A stretch of 64,000 nt of DNA from Thioalkalivibrio nitratireducens DSM 14787 (GCF_000321415.2 NC_019902.2:1798001-1862000); one strand, 5' to 3'; shown: positions 1 to 8,758, counted from the first letter of the stretch. A program made the numbers and translations. The notes: a model not told the origin generated them from the sequence alone.

Positions 1-284
1 GTCGGAGGGAACTGGACGCGGACGGGGTGGTGGTCGACATCGCTCTGGCAGGCGCCCAGCTGGGGGCGGTGCTGGCCGGGATGAACTATCAGAACCTCGA
101 CGATCACCCCGACTTCGAAGGCCGCAACACGACCACCGAGTTCCTGGCCCGCGAGATCCATCAGCGTCTTGCCGATGCGATCCAGCGCGGCAAACTCGGC
201 CCATCCGCGTCGGGAATCGACGCCCTCTGCGTCACCCTGCACGAATCTCACGTGGCCTGGGCCAGTTTCGAAGGACCGCTTTGA
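1..284 (+). CDS. QueD/PTPS-like 6-carboxytetrahydropterin synthase family protein, 5' end outside window
   Basis: The reading frame is already open at the left edge, and only the last 93 or so residues are visible. They match the C-terminal half of the 6-pyruvoyl/6-carboxy-tetrahydropterin synthase fold: an ELDADGVVVDIA stretch, an LDDHPDF motif at the usual Asp-His position, and a terminal LHESHVAWASFEG segment with the conserved Glu. Family members act on dihydroneopterin triphosphate. QueD makes the queuosine precursor and PTPS makes tetrahydropterins. The zinc-binding histidines would lie upstream of the window, so activity cannot be checked. The stop overlaps the TTG start of the next gene by 4 bases (TTGA), so the two are probably cotranslated. 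Because it sits with a glycosyltransferase and a methyltransferase, I think a role in a modified pterin is as likely as queuosine synthesis. Confidence 0.82.
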   Translation, partial: RRELDADGVVVDIALAGAQLGAVLAGMNYQNLDDHPDFEGRNTTTEFLAREIHQRLADAIQRGKLGPSASGIDALCVTLHESHVAWASFEGPL

Positions 285-1347
285 CGCCGGCTACCTCGAC
301 CCTGCACCTGGTGGTTCCCGGCCCGCCGAATCAGCGAACCGGCGGCTACCTCTACGACGCACGCATGGCGGAAGGCCTGCGCGCGCTCGGGTGGCAGGTC
401 TTCGTTCACGGACTCGGTGGGCGTTTCCCGGGTCCGGATCCGGAGGCCGAACGTGCGCTGTCACGACTTCTCGCCGCGTTGCCCGATGGAGCGCCGGTGC
501 TGATCGACGGGCTGGCGCTCGGAGGTCTGCCCGACCCGCTGGCAGCGCACGCATCCAGGCTGCACCCGATCGCCCTGGTGCACCACCCCCTCCGTGACGA
601 AACCGGTCTGTCGCCCGCGCGCGCTGCAGAGTTGGAGTCACTCGAGCGCCGCGCCCTCGCTCACTGCCGTGGCGTGATCGTCAGCAGCCCCTACACCGCC
701 CGTCGGCTCCGGGCCTGGATACCGGACCGGATCGGTATTCGCTGCGTGCTGCCCGGTACCGCCGCGGCCATCGAGGCACCGGCCCCGGGTGCCCACGCGC
801 CCCCGCGCATCCTCTGCGTCGGAACGGTGATCCCCGCAAGGGCCAGGACCTGCTGGTGCGCGCGCTCACTGCGCTGCGCGACATCCCCTGGCACTGCGTG
901 ATTGCCGGCAGTCTGGAGAGGCACCCGGAATTTGCGCGCCAGGTACGGGAGCAGATCCGCCAGGCCGGGATCGACGACCGGGTGCACCTGGTCCGCGAAT
1001 GCACCTCGGCTCGACTCGAGTATCTGTACCACTCATCCGGTCTGTTCGTGCTGCCCTCCTGGTACGAGGGCTACGGCATGGCCTTTGCCGAGGCAATGGC
1101 TCACGGTCTGCCCGTGATCGGCACACATGGGGGCGCGATCCCGGATACCGTTCCGGCACACGCCGGAGTCCTTGTCGCCCCGGGGGATCTCGAAGCGCTG
1201 ACGCAGGCCCTTGCCGATCTCCTGCAGGATCCGTCGGCCCGCGCCCGTCTCGGCCAGGGGGCGCGGCGCCATGCCCGCACGCTGCCCGACTGGCCGGAGG
1301 TCGCGCAACGCCTCGCGTCGGCGATCCGGGAGCTGGCGGGACCATGA
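281..1347 (+). pseudogene. GT4-family glycosyltransferase, interrupted by a -1 frameshift
   Basis: Two adjacent frames together make one complete GT4 (GT-B) glycosyltransferase. The N-terminal frame starts at TTG 281 and carries the donor-independent half (LHLVVPGPPNQRTGGYLYD, with the usual GG loop). The C-terminal frame carries WHCVIAGSLERHPEF and the nucleotide-sugar motif EGYGMAFAEAMAHGLPVIG, followed by a conserved helix up to the stop at 1345-1347. Continuity breaks at the C run at 832-835. One extra C would read VIPRKGQDLLVRALTAL and restore the expected GT4 linker. The frame is therefore lost by a one-base deletion in a homopolymer, which is either a recent mutation or a sequencing error. 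The stop overlaps the methyltransferase start (ATGA). Such enzymes move a sugar from UDP- or GDP-sugar to an acceptor. The acceptor here is unknown but may be a pterin, given the neighbours. Confidence 0.8.
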
Positions 1348-2153
1348 GCAGCCGGTTCGAGGCGGACTGGCTGTCGCTGCGCGAACCCGCCGATCGACGC
1401 GCACGGTCGGCCAGATTGGTCGAGGGGTTCCGGGCCTGGAGTCGGGGCCGCGACCCCCTCCACGTCGTCGATCTCGGAGCGGGCACCGGCGCCAACCTGC
1501 GCTTTCTGGCCCCGCAGCTGCCGGTGCGACAATACTGGACGCTGATCGACCACGATCCTGCGCTGCTCGCGCGGGTGCATATCCCGGACCGAGGACCGAC
1601 CGTGCGCAGCGTTTGCGCCGACCTGCGCCAGTGGCGCGGCGTACTGGGCGAATCCCGGCTCCCGGACCTCGTCACCGCCGCCGCGCTATTGGATCTCGTG
1701 GGCGCGTCCTGGCTCGACGATCTGGTTCAGAGCTGCCGCGAAATGGGCGCGGCCGCCCTGTTCGCACTCAGCTACGACGGACGCCTGTGGGGGGCGCCGC
1801 CCGACCCCGACGACCGCGCCGTGAGGCGGGCGGTGAACGCCCACCAGCAGCGTGACAAGGGTCTGGGCCCCGCGCTGGGTCCCCGCGCCGCGGCGTGTGC
1901 CGCCGCAGGTTTCAGGGCCGCCGGATTTCGGGTTCTGATCGCGCGAAGCCCCTGGCATCTCGGCAGCGAGAGCGAAGAACTGGCCACCACGCTGATTCGC
2001 GGCTGGCTGGCGGCCGCCTGCGAGCAGGTTCCTGCCGATCGCGAACGCTACCGTGCATGGGCGCAGCGGCGGGAACGCGACATCCGCTCCGGACGCGTTC
2101 GGTTCTGCGTCGGCCACCTGGATCTGCTGGCGCTGCCATCGGTCGCTCCCTGA
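1344..2153 (+). CDS. class I SAM-dependent methyltransferase
   Basis: This 269-residue protein has the Rossmann-type SAM-binding motif I at about residues 41-49 (VVDLGAGTG), followed by an acidic LIDHDPALL strand end expected for motif II. The middle contains LVTAAALLDLVGASWLDDL, typical of small-molecule methyltransferases. The start ATG at 1344 lies in an ATGA overlap with the glycosyltransferase stop, so no separate ribosome site is needed. The last part is rich in Arg and Trp and shows no extra domain. Substrate cannot be read from sequence. Because it is third in a run with a QueD-like enzyme and a glycosyltransferase, it may methylate the product of that pathway. The gene converges with a RibD-like gene 78 bases further on. 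Confidence 0.8.
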   Translation: MSSRFEADWLSLREPADRRARSARLVEGFRAWSRGRDPLHVVDLGAGTGANLRFLAPQLPVRQYWTLIDHDPALLARVHIPDRGPTVRSVCADLRQWRGVLGESRLPDLVTAAALLDLVGASWLDDLVQSCREMGAAALFALSYDGRLWGAPPDPDDRAVRRAVNAHQQRDKGLGPALGPRAAACAAAGFRAAGFRVLIARSPWHLGSESEELATTLIRGWLAAACEQVPADRERYRAWAQRRERDIRSGRVRFCVGHLDLLALPSVAP

Positions 2154-2231
2154 CCCCGCCGAGGCTGCCTGGATACCGGGATCGCGCCCGTACGCGGGTC
2201 TTCCGCCGAGCCCTGGCGGACGCCGGCGCGG

Positions 2232-3029
2232 TCACGGGCGCAGGTCGAGGTCGAACAGCATGTCATTGCCGAGCGGGAAATAACGGCAGCGAGGACGTAG
2301 TGCCTGGTCCAGGCGGTCCACCGGGGGCAGGGTCAGAGAAGCGCGCCCCGAACCCAGCACCACCGGCGCCACGGTTACATGCAGCCGGTCGAGCACGCCG
2401 GCGGCGAGAAACCGCGAAACCGTGATGCCTCCGCCCTCGATCAAGACCCGCGGCAACCCGCGCTCTGCCAGCAGCCGCAGGATGTCCGCCGGCGCGAACC
2501 CGTCCTCTTCCCGTTCCTCCAGCGCGACCGTCTCCACCGACGGCGGTGCCGGCACCGACGGAGCGCGCCGAGCACTGCGCAACCACAGCGTCCGGGCTTC
2601 GGCATTCCGGAACACTCGGGCGCGGGGATCCACACGACCCGAGGGATCCAGAATCACCCGCACCGGGCTTGGTCCCACCACCTTGCGCACGGTCAGCAGC
2701 GGATCGTCGGCAGCGATCGTTCCGGCACCGACGACCACCGCGTCCACGAGTGCGCGCAGGCGGTGCAGGTGGCGGATGTCCTCGGGCCCGGTCACGTACC
2801 GGGAATGCCCGGTGCGGGTCGCGATATAGCCATCCAGGGTCTGCCCCAGCTGCGCGATTGCCAGCGTCTCGCAGGACGCGAGCGGAAGATAGATCTGCCA
2901 GAGCGACTCGATCCCGGATTGAGATCCGGCACCCGCGGGAGACACATTGCCGGACTTCGCCCCCGTGCGCCCGGGAACCCGGTCCAGGATCGCGCGCCAG
3001 GCGGCATCCTCGGGCGACCCCGGGCTCAT
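2232..3029 (-). CDS. stand-alone RibD C-terminal (pyrimidine reductase) domain protein
   Basis: A 265-residue protein with the dihydrofolate-reductase-like RibD_C fold. GQTLDGYIA (about 62-70) and GAGTIAADDPLLTVR (101-115) form the NADPH and substrate site, LIEGGG (196-201) is the glycine-rich cofactor loop, and APVVLGSGR (221-229) is near the end. Bacterial RibD normally has an N-terminal zinc deaminase, which is absent here. Instead there is a short extension of about 50 residues starting MSPGSPEDAAWRAIL. Stand-alone forms include the archaeal and fungal reductases that reduce the ribosyl chain of a diaminopyrimidine. It lies 73 bases after a creatininase-family gene. Its start has only a weak ribosome site. 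It may act on a GTP-derived pyrimidine outside normal riboflavin synthesis. A degraded RibD seems less likely because the fold is complete. Confidence 0.85.
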   Translation of the reverse strand: MSPGSPEDAAWRAILDRVPGRTGAKSGNVSPAGAGSQSGIESLWQIYLPLASCETLAIAQLGQTLDGYIATRTGHSRYVTGPEDIRHLHRLRALVDAVVVGAGTIAADDPLLTVRKVVGPSPVRVILDPSGRVDPRARVFRNAEARTLWLRSARRAPSVPAPPSVETVALEEREEDGFAPADILRLLAERGLPRVLIEGGGITVSRFLAAGVLDRLHVTVAPVVLGSGRASLTLPPVDRLDQALRPRCRYFPLGNDMLFDLDLRP

Positions 3030-3102
3030 CCGGGCCTACCGGTGGCCAAACCCGGACGCACGCCCCGGCGCCCCTCCTCTTGGTCCGAAGCAACGCGCGC
3101 GT

Positions 3103-3957
3103 TCATGCGACCGGCGGGCGCAGTGCCCCGAGCGGGAACGCCCGGGTCTCACGAATCACGCGTGCAATCGCGTCGCCGTAGTACGCGACGAGACGTGCGC
3201 CCAGCGCTGTGTCCGCCAGGCTCGCATCGCCGACCACACCCGATACGTGCAGATCCCGCGCCATCCAGGCGAACGAAGCCCGCCCCTCCGGACCCAGCAG
3301 TGCGAACTCGTGCTCGAGCCGCTGCCCGAGCGATCCGGTGTCCGGGCCGCCTTCGGCACGCACCGAATCGGGTGCGAGATGCAGCATCATCGCGGTCTCG
3401 ATGGCCCCGCCGTGCCACCCGTGCTGCAACTCGGTCGCGGGCAGACCGATGCCGTCCGGGTGCCCGAGTCGGAAGTAGCTGCACTTGACCACCAGCAGGC
3501 CATGGTCGCGCCGCAACCGAAGCGCCGCGAGATCCATGACCTGGGTATTGCCCCCATGGCTGTTGCAGAGGAGCAGCCGGCGTACCCCGCTCCGCGCTAC
3601 GGCTGCACCGTACTGCTCGATCACTGCCAGCGCAGTCTCCGGTTCGAGGCTCAGCGTTCCGGGAAAGCCGTCGTGTTCCATGCTGGTGCCGACCGCCAAC
3701 GGCGGCAGCACCCAGACCGCCACGTCGTCGCCGAGTGCGACCGCCGCGGTATCCAGCAGCCCGAGCCCGATTTCGAGATCGGTCGACAGGGGCAGTTGCG
3801 GCCCATGCTGCTCGATCGCCGCCAGCGGCAGGATCAAGACGGGATCCTGCGTCACAGCCGCGGCGATTTCGGGGCTGGTCATCTGCTGCCAGAGCGGAAA
3901 TCCGGTCGGCGTCATCAGCGCATGGTTCGTCTGCGATGCCGCGATGTCAAGCGCCAT
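3103..3957 (-). CDS. creatininase-family amidohydrolase
   Basis: From ATG 3957 the protein has 284 residues. It shows the metal site of the creatininase fold: AAIEQHGPQLPLSTD (about 46-60, supplying Glu, His and Asp), CNSHGGNTQV (131-140) and HGWHGGAIETAMML (179-192, with the conserved His and Glu). Family members include creatinine amidohydrolase, the mycofactocin peptidase MftE, and ArfB, the archaeal deformylase of the GTP-derived formamidopyrimidine in riboflavin and F420 synthesis. ATG 3957 overlaps the FkbM stop by 11 bases. An internal ATG at 3915 would remove the overlap, and neither has a clear ribosome site. The frame stays open much further upstream, but that part has no family similarity. 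Next to a RibD-type reductase, an ArfB-like deformylase role is the most attractive guess, though not proven. Confidence 0.87.
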   Translation of the reverse strand: MALDIAASQTNHALMTPTGFPLWQQMTSPEIAAAVTQDPVLILPLAAIEQHGPQLPLSTDLEIGLGLLDTAAVALGDDVAVWVLPPLAVGTSMEHDGFPGTLSLEPETALAVIEQYGAAVARSGVRRLLLCNSHGGNTQVMDLAALRLRRDHGLLVVKCSYFRLGHPDGIGLPATELQHGWHGGAIETAMMLHLAPDSVRAEGGPDTGSLGQRLEHEFALLGPEGRASFAWMARDLHVSGVVGDASLADTALGARLVAYYGDAIARVIRETRAFPLGALRPPVA

Positions 3958-4732
3958 GCCCGGGCCAACTGCCGGCACGTGCGGGTTGCAGCCGCGCATA
4001 CAGGTCTCCGGACGCGATACCCCCTGCGCCCGCTTCCAGCCAGGCTGCCAGCGCGTCCGGTGGCCGCCACCCGCGAAACAGGAATTCGCGCCGCTCGCCG
4101 GGGATTGCGTTGAACGCATAAGGGCCGAGTTCGGCGAGGCGGCGCACACTGTCCCGGGCGACCTCGAGTGCACCGGACACGAACTCCAGCGAAAGCGCGG
4201 GCAACGGCCGGCTGAGACCGGCCAGCACCTCCGCCTCGAAGCCTTCGACATCGAGCTTGCAGAAATCCGGTACCCCGTACTCCCGGATCAAGGCGTCGAG
4301 AGTGGTGACCTCGACGGAGACAGTCCGGTCCCAGGCCACACGACGGAACGAGCGGTTGCGACGGCTGAGCCCTTCCTGCCAGTCAGCCGAAAGCGTCGAC
4401 ACCGTCGGATGCAGGCGGCTGATCGCGAGCCGCGCCTGCCCGGCAGCACGTCCCACCGCTTGCGGGCGAACCACGACCGACGGGTGTGACCCCACGAGAC
4501 GCCGCAGCCAGCGCTCGAGCTGCGGCTGCGGCTCGAGCGCGACGACGCGGGCCCCGAGGTCCGCAAAGGCCCGGGTGCGGTCGCCCAGATGGGCGCCGAT
4601 GTCGAAGACCAGACCGCCCGCGGGGACGAACGGTTGGTAGAGACGGCGCAGCGATCGCTGCCGGCCCGGACGCCAGTAGATCACCAGCGAGCGGAGGATG
4701 CCGAACCCGGTCTGCCAGTCGTGCCGCGCCAT
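3947..4732 (-). CDS. FkbM-family methyltransferase
   Basis: A 261-residue SAM-dependent methyltransferase of the FkbM type. Motif I is LVFDIGAHLGDRT at about 41-53, the acidic residue that binds the ribose is in VVALEPQP (63-70), and the family hallmark CKLDVEGFEAEVLAG is at 158-172. FkbM enzymes O-methylate sugars, macrolides and lipids. The start ATG at 4732 is chosen because the long upstream open frame runs into galU on the same strand and shows no similarity. It lies 53 bases after the galU stop and overlaps the creatininase gene. Position between galU and the creatininase gene suggests that a sugar-bearing product is methylated, but surface polysaccharide modification is an equal possibility. 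Confidence 0.87.
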   Translation of the reverse strand: MARHDWQTGFGILRSLVIYWRPGRQRSLRRLYQPFVPAGGLVFDIGAHLGDRTRAFADLGARVVALEPQPQLERWLRRLVGSHPSVVVRPQAVGRAAGQARLAISRLHPTVSTLSADWQEGLSRRNRSFRRVAWDRTVSVEVTTLDALIREYGVPDFCKLDVEGFEAEVLAGLSRPLPALSLEFVSGALEVARDSVRRLAELGPYAFNAIPGERREFLFRGWRPPDALAAWLEAGAGGIASGDLYARLQPARAGSWPGHGA

Positions 4733-4785
4733 GTTGGCCGGGAAAATCCCCTGGTTGCGCGCCGCGGACGTCCGACGGTGCGAGG

Positions 4786-5673
4786 TCAGGCTCTTCTTGC
4801 GTCCAGATAGGCCTTGAAATCTTCGCTCAACTCCGGGTGCTGGAGGGCGAATTCGACGGTCGCCTGCAGATACCCCAGCTTGCTTCCGCAATCGAAACGC
4901 CTGCCCGAGAATTCGAAGGCGGTGACACGCTCTTGCTCCAGCAGGCGGGCAATCGCGTCGGTCAGTTGGATCTCGCCTCCCGCTCCGGGCTCCTGCGCCT
5001 TCAGCAACTCGAAAATGCGGGGCGTCAGCACGTAGCGGCCCACGACGGCCATGCTGGAGGGAGCGTCCTCGGGCCGGGGTTTCTCGACGATCCCCTTCAC
5101 GTCCCACAGGCCCGGGGTATCGGTCGCCACCGGGTCGATCACGCCGTACTTGCCGGTGTCCTGCCGCGGCACCTCCTCCACCCCCAGCACGCTGCACTGG
5201 GTGTCGTTGAACTGCTCGACCATCTGCGCCAGCGCACCGCCCCGCTCGCTTTCAATCAGGTCGTCGGCGAGGATCACCGCAAAGGGTTCGTGTTGCACGA
5301 TCGGCCGGGCGCAGCCGACCGCGTGGCCGAGGCCGAGGGCATCCGCCTGCCGAACATATACGCAGGTCACCTCGGGCGGGAGGATGTTTCGAACCAGTTC
5401 CAGCATCCGGGTCTTGCCCCGCTGTTCCAGTTCGCTTTCGAGTTCGTAGGCCTTGTCGAAATGATCCGGAATCGAGCGCTTGTTGCGTCCAGTCACGAAC
5501 ACCAGTGTCTCGATTCCCGCCGCGACCGCCTCTTCCGCTGCATACTGGATCAAGGGCTTGTCGACGATCGGCAGCATCTCTTTCGGATTCGCCTTGGTCG
5601 CCGGCAGGAAGCGCGTGCCCATCCCTGCGACGGGAAAAACCGCCATGCGAATACGCTGCTCATTCTTCGTCAT
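4786..5673 (-). CDS. galU: UTP-glucose-1-phosphate uridylyltransferase
   Basis: A 295-residue nucleotidyltransferase that makes UDP-glucose from UTP and glucose 1-phosphate in the cytoplasm. The signature [19 protein letters not shown] spans about 14-32, with the catalytic Lys and Arg. It continues with [33 protein letters not shown] and the C-terminal [15 protein letters not shown]. Length and motifs match bacterial GalU throughout. UDP-glucose feeds glycosyltransferases and the UDP-sugar dehydrogenases, so it can supply the GT4 enzyme at the left end. It may head an operon with FkbM, the creatininase and the RibD-like gene, since gaps are small and all lie on one strand. Confidence 0.96.
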   Translation of the reverse strand: MTKNEQRIRMAVFPVAGMGTRFLPATKANPKEMLPIVDKPLIQYAAEEAVAAGIETLVFVTGRNKRSIPDHFDKAYELESELEQRGKTRMLELVRNILPPEVTCVYVRQADALGLGHAVGCARPIVQHEPFAVILADDLIESERGGALAQMVEQFNDTQCSVLGVEEVPRQDTGKYGVIDPVATDTPGLWDVKGIVEKPRPEDAPSSMAVVGRYVLTPRIFELLKAQEPGAGGEIQLTDAIARLLEQERVTAFEFSGRRFDCGSKLGYLQATVEFALQHPELSEDFKAYLDARRA

Positions 5674-5700
5674 TCTGTCTCCGCGCGGTTGTCCGGTGCA

Positions 5701-5728
5701 GGCCGGGGCCTCCGCGGAGACCCCGGCC
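5701..5728 (-). terminator. strong hairpin between comEA and galU, possible terminator
   Basis: GGCCGGGG (5701-5708) and CCCCGGCC (5721-5728) form a perfect 8-bp stem around a 12-base loop. It starts 11 bases after the comEA stop on the minus strand. No T tract follows, so factor-independent termination would be weak. It could instead stabilise the comEA mRNA end. Confidence 0.4.
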
Positions 5729-5738
5729 CGCCGAGGGC

Positions 5739-5999
5739 CTAGTCCAGCTGGATCCGATCCAGATTCATCTCCACCGTGCGCTCGCCGATCCCGCTCACCC
5801 GGGTGAGTTCCTGGACCGAACGGAACGGTCCATTCTCTTCCCGGTCGGCGACGATCGCCTGCGCCTTGGCCGGCCCGATGTTGGTGAGCTGGGATAACTC
5901 CTCAACCGAGGCCGTGTTCGGGTTTACCGGACCGGAGGCCCAGGCTACCGGCAGACAGAAAAACAGCAGGATCAGAACAGCGGCAAAGCTCTTCTTCAT
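5739..5999 (-). CDS. comEA: ComEA-like helix-hairpin-helix DNA-binding protein
   Basis: An 86-residue protein: a signal peptide ([23 protein letters not shown], with Lys-Lys then a hydrophobic core), then a double helix-hairpin-helix region. [22 protein letters not shown] is the first half and [16 protein letters not shown] the second. ComEA proteins bind incoming double-stranded DNA in the periplasm during natural transformation. The frame extends nine codons further upstream, but a GGAGG seven bases before ATG 5999 fixes the start there. The protein has the short form common in gammaproteobacteria, without a membrane anchor. comEC is also present at 21.8-24.1 kb, so two uptake parts lie in one window. 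A hairpin follows the gene. Confidence 0.9.
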   Translation of the reverse strand: MKKSFAAVLILLFFCLPVAWASGPVNPNTASVEELSQLTNIGPAKAQAIVADREENGPFRSVQELTRVSGIGERTVEMNLDRIQLD

Positions 6000-6322
6000 G
6001 GGTACAACCTCCATGTCATGGTTCAAACGGTCGGTGCCGATCCAGGCACCACGGTTATCCTAACCGGCGCAGCGCTCGGCCACCACCCCCGAAACCGAAA
6101 GAAACGTGGACGCGTGGGGCGAAAGGGGCCGAAGGCCGTCATCCACCGTTCCCTCGCCGGGTTCACCGCGGCCGCTGCGCTCTTCCGCATGGATATGGAT
6201 TGCATCGCAACCATCTGTGCCAAGGGGCTGTTTTCTGGCGCGAATATGGGCCAATCCCGAAGACTTCGGGGACGCGATGCAATCCATGGGGGTTACGGGA
6301 AAGCGCCGGTCGCGCGGCCGGT
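6000..6322. other. gap between pyrF and comEA with one intergenic repeat copy
   Basis: No gene is supported here. Positions 6112-6150 hold a copy of the dispersed element listed below (core GGCCGAAGGCCGTCATCC). A degenerate opposite half (GCTGCGCTCTTCCGC) follows near 6175-6190. The comEA ribosome site is at the left edge. No clear promoter was found. Confidence 0.6.
6112..6150 (+). repeat. R1 dispersed palindromic repeat, copy 1
   Basis: The core GGGGCCGAAGGCCGTCATCC matches copies near 40.6, 40.75, 56.3 and 61.5 kb. GGCCGAAGGCC is self-complementary, so the RNA can fold. It lies only in intergenic DNA, like REP/BIME elements. Confidence 0.7.
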
Positions 6323-7063
6323 TCAGCCCCCGGAAGCCGTCTCAATCTCGGCGAGCAGGTGGGCGGCGGCCTGCGCCGGGTCCGGCGCCCGGGTGATCGG
6401 GCGCCCCACCACGAGATGCGAGGCCCCGGCGCGGATCGCGGCTGCCGGCGTCGAAATTCGCTTCTGGTCGTCGACGCCGGCACCGGCGGGCCGGATTCCT
6501 GGCGTCACCAGGCACGGCGCCGGGCCGAGGGTCCGGCGCAGCCGCTCGGCCTCCAGAGCCGAGCAGACCAGCCCGTCGAGACCGCCCTGCGCGATCGCCA
6601 GATCCGCGAGCAGCATGACCTGTTCGTCGGGGCTGCGGTCGACCCCGACCGACTGCAGCGTGGCGGCATCGGTCGCGGTCAGCACCGTCACCGCGATCAA
6701 GCGGCTCTGTGGGGAGACCGCACGCACCGCGTCCGCCGCGGTGCGCATCATCTCCAGCCCACCCCCGGCATGCACGTTAAGCATCCAGACGCCGAGCCGC
6801 GCGGCAGCCCGGCAGGCGGCACCCACCGTATTCGGAATGTCGTGGAATTTCAGGTCGAGGAACACCCGGAAGCCCATTTCCTGCAGGCGTTCCACCAACG
6901 CGGGCCCTTCGGCGACGAACAGCTCAAAGCCGACCTTGACCGCGCAGTGACGGGAATCCAGCCGACCCGCCAGATCCACCGCGGCGCGGGCGTCGGGAAA
7001 ATCCAGCGCCACGATGAGCCTCGGATCCGATGGTTGCGATACGTTCTGCATGCGTTCAGTCAT
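6323..7063 (-). CDS. pyrF: orotidine 5'-phosphate decarboxylase
   Basis: A 246-residue TIM-barrel enzyme that converts OMP to UMP, the last step of de novo pyrimidine synthesis. [10 protein letters not shown] (about 16-25) holds the first catalytic Asp, VKVGFELF (42-49) the Lys, and the hallmark [13 protein letters not shown] (68-80) the Asp-Lys-Asp tetrad. [15 protein letters not shown] and TPGIRPAGA make up the phosphate-binding end. The gene overlaps the end of lapB by 4 bases, so translation is probably coupled. Its place after lapB at the end of the rpsA-ihfB-lapB run is the standard gammaproteobacterial order. Confidence 0.97.
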   Translation of the reverse strand: MTERMQNVSQPSDPRLIVALDFPDARAAVDLAGRLDSRHCAVKVGFELFVAEGPALVERLQEMGFRVFLDLKFHDIPNTVGAACRAAARLGVWMLNVHAGGGLEMMRTAADAVRAVSPQSRLIAVTVLTATDAATLQSVGVDRSPDEQVMLLADLAIAQGGLDGLVCSALEAERLRRTLGPAPCLVTPGIRPAGAGVDDQKRISTPAAAIRAGASHLVVGRPITRAPDPAQAAAHLLAEIETASGG

Positions 7064-8268
7064 GGTGTCTTGAAAGTCTGGTTCGGCGGCTGGTCAAGGT
7101 CGAGGTCGATGCCGCGCAGTGTGTCCCAGCGTCGGCAACTCGGGCATTGCCATACATGTGCCCGCCCCTGGTAGCCACAGTTGGTGCACTGGTACAGCGG
7201 CTGGCTGCGCAACTGCTCCATCAATGCCTTCTCGAATGCTGCGAACTCGCTGCTGTAGGTGTGCACCGCGGGAAGGATCTTCATCCAGCGCACCGCCTCG
7301 AGCAGACCGGAAGTCGGCACCGGACGTTGGGCCAGGATGCGGTGCAGCTGGGTCAGCGCCTCTTCAAGGCGGTTGGTGCGTCGATACAGGCGCATCAGCG
7401 CGATGCTGGCTACCGTGATCTTGTGCGTGCTCGCCAGCGCCTGCAGGGTGTCCTCGAGGCTGGCGGTCGCCCCCGGCAGCCCCGAATTCAGGTACAGGCG
7501 TTCCAGCTTCGGCACCACCAGCGTGGCCAGCGCCGGAGTCCGCTCGATGGCCTCGCGCCCCAGCCGGATCGACAGCGCGACATCACCGTTCCGCTCTGCG
7601 ACTTCCGCGCGCAACAGCAGGGCCCGCGACAAGCCGGGGCAAAGCCCCAGCGCACGATCGACGTGCGACAGCGCACGGTCCGGTCGATCCTGCTCGAGTT
7701 CGAGCAACGCGAGTTCGCATTCGTAGTGGGCGATGCGCAGCCCCTCGGACGCGACCCCGTGCGCCTTCAGCCGCAGGCCGGTCTCCACCGCATGGACCCA
7801 GTCGCGCTGCGTCTCGTACACGCTACGCAGGCCTTCCAGCGCCGGCACACCCATCGACGGGGAATCCACGAGTTCCCGGAACACGGCCTCGGCCCGATCC
7901 AGCACGCCGGCTAGAAGAAAGTCGCGCCCCATTTCGAAAGTTGCACGTGCCCGCTGCACATCCGTAAGCGTCGGACGCGCTGCGAGATTCTGGTGGATAC
8001 GGATCGCCCGATCCACCTCGCCACGGCGCCGGAACAGGCGGCCGAGGATCAGGTGGGTCTCGAAGGTCTCGTGGTCGATCTCGACCACTTCGATGAACGC
8101 CTGCAGCGCACGATCCGTCTGGTCGTCCAGCAGGTAGCGCACACCTTCCAGGTAGCGATCGACCGGCGGCTCCCGCCCGGCGCTCGACCGCGGCGACGAA
8201 TAGCGCGCGGCCGCCCACCCGCTCGCAGCCGCGACGGGCAACAACAGCAGAAGCCAGTGCACGCTCAT
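7060..8268 (-). CDS. lapB: lipopolysaccharide assembly protein B (TPR protein)
   Basis: A 402-residue protein with one N-terminal membrane helix (about 3-22), then a chain of tetratricopeptide repeats facing the cytoplasm. It ends in a rubredoxin-like zinc knuckle ([18 protein letters not shown]). LapB (YciM) tunes LPS synthesis by guiding LpxC to FtsH proteolysis. Length, anchor, repeats and metal tail all match. The gene ends 4 bases into pyrF and starts just after ihfB. The four cysteines are intact, which matters because the metal site is needed in E. coli. Confidence 0.94.
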   Translation of the reverse strand: MSVHWLLLLLPVAAASGWAAARYSSPRSSAGREPPVDRYLEGVRYLLDDQTDRALQAFIEVVEIDHETFETHLILGRLFRRRGEVDRAIRIHQNLAARPTLTDVQRARATFEMGRDFLLAGVLDRAEAVFRELVDSPSMGVPALEGLRSVYETQRDWVHAVETGLRLKAHGVASEGLRIAHYECELALLELEQDRPDRALSHVDRALGLCPGLSRALLLRAEVAERNGDVALSIRLGREAIERTPALATLVVPKLERLYLNSGLPGATASLEDTLQALASTHKITVASIALMRLYRRTNRLEEALTQLHRILAQRPVPTSGLLEAVRWMKILPAVHTYSSEFAAFEKALMEQLRSQPLYQCTNCGYQGRAHVWQCPSCRRWDTLRGIDLDLDQPPNQTFKTP

Positions 8269-8275
8269 GCGCGCA

Positions 8276-8575
8276 TCACGGGTCCGACTCCACGAAGGCC
8301 TGGTTTACACGTTCCCGCAGTTCCTTGCCCGGCTTGAAATGCGGGACATATTTGCCCGCGAGCGCCACACCCTTGCCGGTCTTGGGATTGCGGCCGATCC
8401 GCGGGGGACGGAAATGCAGCGAGAAGCTGCCGAAACCGCGGATCTCCACCCGGTCGCCATGGGCCAGGGCCTGGCTCATTCGCTCGAGCACCGCCTTGAC
8501 GCAGAGTTCGACGTCCTTGGCGGGCAGGTGGGGAGTCTTTTCCGCGAGCCGTTCGATCAACTCCGACTTGGTCAT
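8276..8575 (-). CDS. ihfB: integration host factor subunit beta
   Basis: A 99-residue DNA-bending protein of the HU/IHF family. [13 protein letters not shown] begins the helical body. The beta arm [21 protein letters not shown] carries the Pro that intercalates at the kink and the KTGKGV turn of IHF-beta. The ATG at 8575 is chosen from a GGGGGGAG site 5 bases upstream; the frame upstream of it shows no family similarity. IHF-beta pairs with IHF-alpha, encoded elsewhere. The gene sits between rpsA and lapB, as is usual in the class. Confidence 0.96.
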   Translation of the reverse strand: MTKSELIERLAEKTPHLPAKDVELCVKAVLERMSQALAHGDRVEIRGFGSFSLHFRPPRIGRNPKTGKGVALAGKYVPHFKPGKELRERVNQAFVESDP

Positions 8576-8758
8576 TCCACTCCCCCCTTGCAGTGTTCTT
8601 CGTTTTTCGGAAGGGCTCGTAGCGCTGCCCCCGCCGGTCAGATGCCGGCTTGCCGATGTCCGGTCGTGCTTTTCTGCACCCACCCGCGGCCGGGCCCCGG
8701 CCACGCCGCCTCTGGCGCACAAGACACCGAAGGCGGCGAACCCGGCGGCCGGATGGGG

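Noticed and set aside
3958-4251. Longer N-terminus for the creatininase-family protein (ORF start at 4251)
   Set aside because: The extra 98 residues overlap the FkbM gene on the same strand, and their composition is that of a shadow frame.
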